64,000 nt of DNA, taken from NCBI GenBank assembly GCA_003991915.1, contig RQTK01000174.1, positions 330,112 through 394,111 of the forward strand, read 5' to 3'. This DNA is from Elysia chlorotica (lineage: Eukaryota > Mollusca > Gastropoda > Plakobranchidae). Shown here in pieces: positions 1-9,700 of the stretch. The notes beneath the pieces were generated by a model. The model saw only the letters and a program-made list of their open reading frames with translations. It did no database searches and had not been told where the DNA came from. Within the stretch, counting starts at the first letter, position 1, and every line of letters starts with the position of its first letter. The translations under genes and the position numbers were made by a program.

Positions 1-304
1 AAATTATAAATTACGTCTAGTTATAAAGATTTACCTATCTCTCTCCTTTTCTCCCTTGCTTTCTTTCTCTCTCTTTATATCTCTCCCTCTAGCTATCTTC
101 CTTTCTCATCATTCAACTCCCTTTCGCAATCTTGCTCCCGCTCACAAATTCCCTCTCTATTTCTCTCTATCCCACCCTCCCTCCCCCACTCTCTCTCTCA
201 CTTTCTCTCCCTATCTCGTTAGCATCTCTCTCACAGTTTTTGTTGTTTTTTTTTGGGGGGGGGTTAAACAATTTTGTTGTTCTAATTCCATTTCGCAAAC
301 ATGT
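1..304. repeat. Pyrimidine-rich low-complexity tract
   Basis: Positions 38-240 are almost pure C/T with CTCTC and CCCTC runs, followed by a T run and a G run near 250-265. The open frames crossing it are compositional. No gene is seen. Confidence 0.7.
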
Positions 305-1044
305 AAAAAAAAAAGGGAAAAAAGAAAGATCTACTGCATAGCCTATCTAAAAAAAACTGTTTCTGTTGTTTTTTGTTTTGTTGAATTAATCGATACTACC
401 TGTGCCATACAATTATTGTATCTACCCTTTTCCTTTCCCTGATTCAAACAAAGGGGCCGTATACCTAACCTTTCTGATTCACCCCCTCAGGGGCCTCATG
501 CGTTTACCTTAAGATTGGAACGATAATCTCTGCAGTCGACATACCGTTGTAAAGATCAGAATGATAAAGATTATTTAGACCATGAATAATATTTGAAACA
601 ACGAAATAGACAGGTCTTCGGGATACATTATGAGCAGATCAAACGTGAGGCCCTGAAAAAAAAAAAACAGAAAAAAAGGAAAAAAGGAAAGATCTACTGC
701 ATAGCCTATCTAAAAAAAAACTGTTTCTGTTGTTTTTTTTTGTTGTTTTTTTTTTTTTTTGAATTAATCGATACTACCTGTGCCATACAATTATTGTATC
801 TACCCTTTTCCTTTCCCTGATTCAAACAAAAGGGCCATATACCTAACCTTTCTGATTCACCCCCTCAGGGGCCTCATGCGTTTACCTTAAGATTGGAACG
901 ATAACCTCTGCAGTCGACATACCGATGTAAAGATCAGAATGATAAAGATTATTTAGACCATGAATAATATTTGAAACAACGAAATAGACAGGTCTTCGGG
1001 ATACATTATGAGCAGATCAAACGTGAGGTACTGAAAAAAAAAAA
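305..1044. repeat. Two-copy tandem duplication, about 365 bp per unit
   Basis: The same segment occurs twice in a row: GATCTACTGCATAGCC begins at 329 and again at 691, and the downstream landmark CATGAATAATATTTG at 580 and 959. The copies differ by a few substitutions and by poly-A/poly-T lengths. No coding capacity is evident. Confidence 0.85.
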
Positions 1045-1430
1045 CACACTTGGAAGAAAGGGGTTTGATTGCTCACTGGAAAATTGTTTACAGTACACGG
1101 TAGCGCTAGGACCAAAGCACCGAATTTTGACGCAGGAGCTGCGTGGTACGAGCCCCACTCCGGCGACTGCATTTTTACCCACTGGTTGGGTCGGTGCCAT
1201 TAAAATGATCGACCACGTCTGGGGTCCCATCGTCGTATATCAATGTTCATGAGACTCGGGAGAAACCACAGATTATATAATACGGGAGAAACTTAACTAG
1301 CCTAGGAGAAAGATCCCTTTTTTCGAACAAAGTACTATCTACTCGTTGTTTTTCACCCTCACCGCCACTCGTTATTTGCATTTCGACAAACCACTCGTGG
1401 GTGTCTTTCACCCACTGACCCAGAAAGAGG
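1045..1430. repeat. SINE-like piece plus dispersed repeat
   Basis: Positions 1130-1255 contain the phrase CCCACTGGTTGGGTCGGTG, which recurs in altered form near 3940 and 13890, as expected of an interspersed SINE body. Positions 1335-1420 are related, in inverse orientation, to 20230-20410 (shared CACTCGTGGGTG core). No reading frame is supported. Confidence 0.4.
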
Positions 1431-1736
1431 ATTTTTTAAATGCAGATATCGGCAAATAGTTATGTCATAAGCATCGATCTAGCTACCAACATATTTACTT
1501 ATCTGTCTCTTTATCTATACATTTATATACCTATCTAATCTATCTTTAAATCTATCTCACTATCTAAATGTTTCTTTGAACAAGTAAAACTGTTTTTACG
1601 CCTAGCAAGGCTTATCACAAGGATTGTGTAAGCTTATGACACCCTTGACACCGTCTCTGTATACTGTTACACTATCTTTCTGTAGTCTCTATCTGTCGCT
1701 CTGTTTATGTAAGAGGAGGAAAATGGGGTAAAATAA
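1431..1736. other. Non-coding, degenerate TATC-rich stretch
   Basis: Loose TCTATC/TATC repeats at about 1490-1565 and otherwise unique AT-rich sequence. I see no gene. Confidence 0.5.
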
Positions 1737-1826
1737 AAGAAGAAGAAGAAGAAGAAGAAGAAGAAGAAGAAGAAGAAGAAGAAGAAGAAGAAGAAGAAGA
1801 AGAAGAAGAAGAAGAAGAAGAAGAAA
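1737..1826. repeat. (GAA)n microsatellite
   Basis: About 30 uninterrupted AGA/GAA units. They generate poly-Leu and poly-Phe frames on the opposite strand that are not genes. Confidence 0.95.
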
Positions 1827-1829
1827 GAG

Positions 1830-2150
1830 GGAGGAGGAGCATGTGGATGTGCAAGAGGAGGAACATGAAGAGCAGAAGAACAGGAGGGCGGAGGAAGTGC
1901 AGGCAGAGGAGCAGGAAGAAGTGCGGACGGAGGAACAGGAGGAGCAGGAAGAAATGCGGGCGGAGGAACAGGAGGAGCAGGAAGAAATGCGGGCGGAGGA
2001 ACAGGAGGAGCAGGAAGAAATGCGGGCGGAGTAACAGGAGGACCAGGAAGAGCCGGATAAAGGAGGAGCTCGCGGGGGGACAGGGGGAAGAGCAGGGGGA
2101 AGAAGGAGTTGGAAATGTGCAGGCGGGTGGATAGGAGGATAAGGAAGAGT
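1830..2150. repeat. AGGAGG-rich minisatellite, left part
   Basis: A 33-bp unit (GCGGAGGAACAGGAGGAGC followed by AGGAAGAAATGCGG) is repeated at 1930-2035 with decayed flanking units. The same motif resumes at 2965-3310, beyond the LINE fragment. Confidence 0.8.
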
Positions 2151-2159
2151 AGGTGGATC

Positions 2160-2955
2160 TGCCTTTTCAACACTGGAAGATTTGGACTTTGCAGACGACT
2201 TGGCCCTGATCTCCCACACCCACAACCATATGCAGGAGAAAACATCACGCCTCAGCAATTTTGCACAGCAAGTTGGTCTAAAGATCAACAAGAAAAAGAC
2301 GGAAGTGATGATGCTTAACATCTCCAACCAATCACCAATTGAGGTCAATGGGGAAAACTGGCCAACAACGGAAGAATTCACCTACCTAGGCAGCAAAGTT
2401 AGGCATGACGGAGGAGCGGGGACTGACATTCAGAGCCGACTCAGCCAGGATGCTGAACAACGTTTGGCGGTCCTTACAGTACAAAGTCAAGACCAAACTA
2501 AGGCTGTATCAGAGCTGCGTGCTTTCCACCCTACTATACGTCTCTGAGTGCTGGAGGATGACCCAAAGCGACCCCAACAAACTGTCAACCTTCCATACCA
2601 AGAACCTCGGGAGAATCTTGCGAATATCCTGGCCGGAAACCATTTCCAACCAACAGCTACTCGCCCGGTGCAACCAGCTGTGCATGGATACCATCATCAT
2701 GCAAAGGCGATGGATATGGCTAGGACATGTCATGCAAAAGGAACAGGGCAACATCACCCGTACAGCCCTTCACTGGACACCGGAGGGGAGAAGAAAGAGG
2801 GGGCGGCCTAAAAACACCTGGAGGCGCACAGTGGAGAGCGAGCTGAAGACCATGAAGCACACGTGGAGTTCGGTGCAACGGCTGGCCCAGAACAGACAGG
2901 AGTGGAGATCCTTCGTTGCTGCCCTACATGCCAGGAGGCATAACGGGCATGAGTG
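2160..2955 (+). pseudogene. Non-LTR retrotransposon (LINE) reverse transcriptase, 3' fragment, frameshifted
   Basis: The frame opening near 2182 carries the reverse-transcriptase active-site motif FADDLALISH, then TYLGSKVRHDGG. Homology switches to another frame at about 2440-2470 (MLNNVWRS, YQSCVLSTLLYVSECW) and runs to about 2956 with the LINE C-terminal block RRWIWLGHVM and KRGRPKNTWRRTVE. The endonuclease and most of the RT are missing and the frame is broken, so it is a dead 5'-truncated copy. Family level (RTE-like) is inferred from these blocks; a database search would settle the clade. Confidence 0.88.
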
Positions 2956-3320
2956 AGTGAGTGAGGTGGATATGCAGGAAGATGTGCAGGCGGAGGAACA
3001 GAAGGACCAGGAAGAGCAGGAAGAAGTGCAGGCGAAGTAACAGGAGAACCAGGAAGAGCAAGATGGTGGAGGAGCTAGCGGATGGACAGAAGGAAGAGCA
3101 GGGGGAAGACGGAGCTGGTAAATATACAGGCGGATGAACAAGATGATAAGGAAAGGCAGGGGACAGAATAGGAGTATGTGCAGGCGGAGGAACAGGAGGA
3201 GCAGGAAGAACAGGAGATATTAACACAGGTGGAGGAACAGGAGGAAGAGCAGGGGGAGGCGCAGGGAGGAGAGGCAGGCGGGAGGACGTGCGGGCGGAGG
3301 AGCAGGAGCAAATACATAAA
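2956..3320. repeat. AGGAGG-rich minisatellite, right part
   Basis: Degenerate GCGGAGGAACAGGAGGA units continue the array that begins at 1830, so the LINE fragment lies inside it or both were duplicated around it. Confidence 0.75.
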
Positions 3321-3339
3321 TACCTAACAGCCAAATATA

Positions 3340-3465
3340 CCTTTTCGAGAGAAAGAGAGTGTGTGTGTAGGAGAGAGACAGAAAGAAAGTGAGAGGGAGA
3401 GAGCGCGTGAGAGAGCAAGAAAGAGGAAAAGAAAGAGTGGTGGAGAAAGAGAGACAGGAAGATAA
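3340..3465. repeat. GA-rich low-complexity tract
   Basis: Purine-rich AGAGAGAAAG repeats. The predicted frames here are compositional. Confidence 0.7.
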
Positions 3466-3559
3466 ACCATGGGCGGAGCTTTATAAACTTTACAAGTATA
3501 CTGGTGTTTATCTTCCACGAATGGATTGTCTTCAAGGAAACCAATTTTCAAAACATGCA

Positions 3560-4045
3560 GATGTACTAAAAACAGGGTAGAGCCCGCGACTTTTGCTCGA
3601 TAAGTCACCGATTCAATCCCCGGTCTAGTTGCATTGGTTTGGTTGATGACAAGTTGGTATGACCAGCTGAGCCACGAGTCATTGTGTATCTGTCTTATAT
3701 ATGACAGTAGACATACGTAACATTGTCAGGTGTTAGCCTTTGAAAATATCCGCAACATAACTTAAATCAGATGGCGACGGTGGGCGTTAAGAAACCAACA
3801 TTTTAAAGTTATTACCAGAAATAAATCAAGCAGCCTACTTAATAAACGAGGGCCAAGATGTATCAACTGAAGAGCGTGCGGGTTCCATTTGGGAGATCCT
3901 GGGTTTGACAGCCTGTCCGATCGGACCGCCTTGTTCCCTACTGATTGGGTCGGTGTGAGTATAATGTGAGCAGTTTGAACAAAGTCACGGTCCATGTATA
4001 ATCGGTGACACTAAACCAACCAATGGGGTAAATAACGCGTCAACC
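3560..4045 (+). mobile_element. tRNA-derived SINE-like sequences (two heads)
   Basis: At 3572-3630 there is a tRNA-like block: GGGTAGAGCCCGCGAC (box-A-like) followed by CACCGATTCAATCCCCGGT (T-arm and box-B-like). A second decayed head lies at 3846-3915 (GATCCTGGGTTTGACAGCC). It is followed by CCCTACTGATTGGGTCGGTG and ATAATGTGAG, phrases also seen at 13885-13920. This is head-plus-body SINE structure; the exact family and ends are not resolved. Confidence 0.45.
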
Positions 4046-4756
4046 AAAGCGGGGCGCGGACTCTGCACTGGCTGCTGGTGCTTCAGAGGATTACTTATAA
4101 TCATAGATATAATTATAAATAGCACTAGATCGCTCAGTAACGTCACAGCGCGGCGGAACTTGAATGTTACTGGGGAGAGGAAAAAGCGTATACCCCGGTA
4201 CAGATTTCTATTAATAGAAATCAATCAGTGCGCCAAGGCATGATGCGCTAGGGTAGGCCTACGGGGCCTATGCTTAATTTTATAAATGACAATGTTATAT
4301 GATGAGCATATTTTTTTTTATGTAATTAATTATAGCTTTTAATAGTTAACTTTATATCATTTTTTTTATAGCTTGTTCATTTATTCGTTTGCTTTTTTTT
4401 TATTTTATTTTTTTTTTTTTTTTTTTTTTTTTATTTTTTTATTTTGCAGTCTTTTTTAATTTAACAAATGATTTCTAAGACACAAACTCTTCAAATATTA
4501 TTTTTTTCTTTTTTCTTCTTTTTGTTAACATCTGTATTAAAATACTTTAATTATTGTAATACACCTTCGCGTTTTTTTGTTGTCCTTTTTACCCTTTAAT
4601 ATAAATATATTTTTTTATATATATTCTCTATTTTTTCCTTCATTTTCTTCTTCCTTTTCACCTTATGTATTTGTTGCTTTTTTTTCTTCTATGGTACTTT
4701 CCACCTGATGCTACTGACTGCATACCGTATGTTTTAGTGCAAGTTGCTCACAGAAT
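4046..4756. other. Non-coding, T-rich
   Basis: AT-rich sequence with long T runs at about 4390-4442. No gene seen. Confidence 0.5.
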
Positions 4757-4766
4757 GATAATAATA

Positions 4767-4824
<58 letters not shown>
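4757..4824. repeat. (AAT)n microsatellite abutting an assembly gap
   Basis: About 20 TAA/AAT units running directly into the N block. Confidence 0.9.
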
Positions 4825-5198
4825 NNNNNNNNNNNNNNNNNNNNNNNNNNNNNNNNNNNNNNNNNNNNNNNNNNNNNNNNNNNNNNNNNNNNNNNNNNNN
4901 NNNNNNNNNNNNNNNNNNNNNNNNNNNNNNNNNNNNNNNNNNNNNNNNNNNNNNNNNNNNNNNNNNNNNNNNNNNNNNNNNNNNNNNNNNNNNNNNNNNN
5001 NNNNNNNNNNNNNNNNNNNNNNNNNNNNNNNNNNNNNNNNNNNNNNNNNNNNNNNNNNNNNNNNNNNNNNNNNNNNNNNNNNNNNNNNNNNNNNNNNNNN
5101 NNNNNNNNNNNNNNNNNNNNNNNNNNNNNNNNNNNNNNNNNNNNNNNNNNNNNNNNNNNNNNNNNNNNNNNNNNNNNNNNNNNNNNNNNNNNNNNNNN
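4825..5198. other. Assembly gap (374 N)
   Basis: Unknown bases between an AAT array and a GA array. Confidence 1.
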
Positions 5199-5382
<184 letters not shown>

Positions 5383-6700
5383 TCCTGGTCTCCTAGGTTT
5401 CTCTGAGGGATCATATACCGTAGGCGGCGACCATAATAATTATTTTCTGAGAAGAAACTGCCTCATTTTATGAACTGGTGTTCGGCCTGCGAGGGGCTAA
5501 AGTCTGCAATAGGCGTCTAAAAGGAAAGTTACAATTTGTTGCGAAAAACGTGTAGGCCTAAACCAATGCAAAATCCACACCATAGTTACGAATAATTATG
5601 ATAGTTTATAATTTTTATGAGCAACAACAGTAGATATACTGTTAAACGAGAAAAAGATAACTATGTTAAGAAATAAAAAATTAACTATGTTAAATGGTAA
5701 AATTACTTTAACGCTTGAAACCGAAAATCTGATAATTAGGAATGTAAATTCATCATGGGTTGCGCAACGTTAGCGCATCAAGCAAAAGGAGTTGCCAATG
5801 CTCAACGCGCGGCTTGTTCAAGTCTTTAAAAGGGAAAGTAAAGTGCACAAACATAAAATCCAATACAATAAATTATACTTCTATTACGTTTCTGCTTGTT
5901 GAACATCTCTGAACCTCATAATAATTATACTTATCTTCTAAAGAAGTGGAAAAAACTTTTTTTGTGTGCGTAATATCATCCTTAGTTGAAAAAATTAAAC
6001 ATGCCATCACCAATCTCTAAGCACATTGGAAAGTTTAGTTAAATATATATATATATATAAATATATAAAAAAAAAACGAGCAAAAGAAAAAAAAACAAAC
6101 AAAACCAAGCAACAACAACAACAAAAACTCCTTTAAAAAAATAAAAGAAGGAATATTATATATATATATATATTTTTTTTTTCTTTTGCTCGTTTTTTTT
6201 TTTCATACGCAATCCGTATGGTTACATCTGCAAGACGGTTTTATAGGCGAATTCTGTTACCAGCACTCCAATCTTTGCATTTAGATCTACATCTCGATAG
6301 GAAAATTAATAACTATTATGTTCCGTTTTGTTGTAGCTTCAGTGCGCACACACATTAAAGCTTCGAAATAAACCAAAGAAGGTTTACCCTGAAGAAAGTA
6401 ACGAAAGGCTAATAAATACAAGGTTCCTAAAAACAAAACAAAACAAAAATTCTATTATTAGACTGGCTGATGTCACTGTTTTGCACCCATGTTACCCGGA
6501 TGTTCTATACTGAGTACTGACGAAGAAGAGTTCTCTCACGTAGAAGAATGATCAAGAATCTCGGGGAGAGAAGGCAGGGTAAATAGACCAGAGGCAGCCA
6601 AATATTTACTGTTTATTCGGAGATCAAATCGAGCTAGATCGTCTAAAGGTCTCTTCAAAACCGTCAAAATTACAATTTAAACGTACACAACACACAAAAA
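5383..6700. other. Upstream region of the RAD6 gene
   Basis: No coding sequence is seen. It contains an inverted repeat: 6067-6095 (core CGAGCAAAAG in poly-A) pairs with 6173-6203 (CTTTTGCTCG in poly-T), with TA runs beside it. The promoter and 5' UTR of the RAD6 gene must lie toward the right end, but I can name no specific promoter element. Confidence 0.55.
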
Positions 6701-6744
6701 ATGACGACCCCTGCCCGACGGCGGCTAATGAGGGATTTCAAAAG
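6701..6744 (+). CDS. UBE2A: RAD6 exon 1
   Basis: Encodes [14 protein letters not shown] plus two bases of Arg15, then the donor AG|GTAAGA. This basic N-terminal helix is the most conserved RAD6 signature and contacts E3 partners. The ATG follows an A-rich leader; residue 2 is Thr, not the Ser of vertebrates. Confidence 0.95.
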
Positions 6745-9700
6745 GTAAGACTCGTATGATTTGAGACAATCTGTCATTCCCACATAAAAAAGATCTAAAT
6801 CTAGATCTAGATCTAGCTAGATCTAGATCTGGATTAGATAACCCAACAATAACAGTTTTAAAAAGCTCTGCAAGAGACTTATTTACTTTTAGATGTACAT
6901 CTAAATCTATGTCTATTCTAGTTTCTAAATAGTCTAGCTTTCATTCTTTTAAGATCAAGATAACATAGCGATAAAACATTTCTAAAAGAATTATAAATCA
7001 GGTTAGATCAATACAGGATCTAGAAATCTAGATCTAGATCTAATCTAGAATCTAGTCTTAGGAAGCACTTGATCTAGATCTAGATCCCAACTCTACATAT
7101 AAATCTGTGTATCCCTAGATTCTAAAGTTTAGATCATACTTCTCGAGATATTATATATTATTAGAAAACTGAAATTGAAAAGCCAATTATTAACTTTACT
7201 GCACGGTTCGCTTTGAGATTCTCTACATTCTCAAATTCCAAATTGTCAAATGTAAACTACCCTGCGATCATTCACTTCAGTGGTAGACAGTGCAATGTAC
7301 GCTAATGGAAGCACAAGGTTATGGACAGAGCGCAGCACAGTTTAGGAATCACTGTCTCGTTTTTATGTGGAGGACAGTGTGTAGCTCTGGTAACAGAGAT
7401 TGACTCGATAAAAATGATCTCTACAGTGTAATCATACAATGTTCTGCTTGAAACATTGGTTGATAATTATTATAAACACAGCATTCCAGACAGCTTGACT
7501 CTAGGAATATTCACAGAATAGGCGTCTAAAGAGCAAATTTGAGTTGCCTTTGTGATAAGATGGGATGCACCATACAGATTTTTATAGGGGAGAACAAAAT
7601 TTATAAGACAGTGTAACAATTGTTCATATTTGAAAACGGTCCTTATATGGTCAAATTTATAATCTTTGTGAAAAATAACAATTACAATTGACTTTTTGTG
7701 GAGTGAAGCCAAATTGTTTTAAATGTTAAAATATACTGTGTGTCCTTAGATAGTGAGTTGGTGATTGCTTTGTTATAAATAATTTCAACACATTTCCTGA
7801 AGTTGTGATTTAGCCATTCTATGTAATAATGATACATTATAGCTTATTGCCCTTTGTAGTTTTGGCAAAATTTACAATGGACGGTTGTTAAGATTTCTAA
7901 AGAACGGGTTCTCTAAAAAAATCTTAAACCCCTAGCTTGACCGTAGTATTTTTACCACCGCCGTGGAGCCCTACGCAAGAGTCAGCCATGGCATATTTAT
8001 CACATGCCCCCCCCCCCTGCAAGCCAAGGCTGTGGTATTTTTACCACGGCCATGTGTTGGCGTGTAGGCTTTGAATGAATAAAGGATTGCGACGCTCATT
8101 ATAAAACCGCGTGTATGAGCCTTTGGTTCTAAAGTCATTCCTAAAATAATAACCAATGAGCTTTCAGTGGTTTAGAACCTTTCCATCAAGACTTGACCAA
8201 GTTATAATGAGGGAAAGGGGATGGTGAGGTGGACGTGGCTATCACAGCAATGGGTTGAGTGAGAGTGGGCTAGCTTGGTACTATGTACCTTGGATGTTAG
8301 TTGTTTAGTGTTTGACAAAGCCTGTGATGGGTTTGATAACTGTTACAAGTCAGTGAGCAAGTGTGTAACCGAAAGTGAGAGATGCTTCAAGCAGCATAAT
8401 GAAGGAGTACTAGTACACAATGGGACCAAGGTGAAGGGGCTAGGTAGGGTACCGTTACATCGGTTTCAGGCTTATTGTTACTGACCATCCATGCTTGTCA
8501 CTGAGTTTGAAATATTTCATGTGTTTTCTGTGTGTCTGCATGGATGTGTGTATGTGTACTCAAGGCCTGTCCATCGCTGGCATCTCACTCTACGTCTCCT
8601 AAGTTGCTTATGCCCTGAGTGCCAGCTAGTGACTCAAAGACAGGCCTGAGGTAGTGAGGGTACCGTTAGTCTGACATTGACGCCGCTACTGTGAGCATCT
8701 GTTAGTCTTCTTTTGCTAGCAAAGCAGCATACATTTGCACGTCTAAATTCATCTTCTACTTAGAAGTTCTCTTTATTCTTCTTTGACCTGAGAAATGGAG
8801 ATCCTCAATCTTGAAGACCAAGCCACTCTCCGTCGCCTCGTTGAGGGGAGCGATTCTCCTGATATTTTTATATCGGAGTTTCAGCGAGCTGGTGGCGACT
8901 CCGACATTGAGGAGGATGAAATTGAATTTGTCCAACTCGAAGTCGCTATGTGCAGCCTATCCATCGACAACCCCTGGAAATCAACGAAATCGAGAATAAG
9001 GCAGATGCAGCACCCTCAACTGCCTGGAGGGATGGAACAACAGCGCCTGACCAGCTACAGTTCACTGGGACTAGTGGACTTCAAGTGGAGATGAGCGACA
9101 CCACTCCAATTGATTTCCTAAAACTCATGATTGACGATGAGATGGTGGAAATCATCGTTCGAGAGACAAATCGATATGCCACCCAGACGCTGCGAAACAA
9201 ACAGCTGGGCCCCAAGTCTTGATTCCGCCAGTGGGTTGATGTGACAGTCCCTGAGATGTGGGCCTTCCTTGGCCTTATCATAGGCATGGGACTGATTGTT
9301 ATTGAGAACCTGGAGGAGTACTGGTCCATCGACGAGGTGTACAAGCTGCCCTTCTTTGATGCATGGATGTGTGTATGTGTACTCAACTTTTTAGTGTCCA
9401 ACTCAAGGCCTGTCCATCGCTGGCATCTCACTCTACGTCTCCTAAGGTGCTAATGCCCTGAGTGCCAGCTAGTGACACAAAGACAGGCCTGAGGTAGAGA
9501 GGGTATCGTTTTTTTGTCTGACATTGACGACCCTACTGTGAACATCTGTTAGTCTTCTCTTGCAGAGCCCTGCTAGCATAGCATACATTTTCAATTCATC
9601 TTCTAGTTTTAGTTTTTATTCTTTGACTTGACTATCTGAGATGGAGATTCTCAATCTTGAACGAAGATCAAGCCACTCTCCGTCGCCTCGTTGTAAGGAG

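Noticed and set aside
1667..2381. Overlapping 190-230-codon minus-strand frames rich in Pro, Ser and Leu
   Set aside because: Shadows of the GAA array, the minisatellite and the LINE fragment on the other strand.
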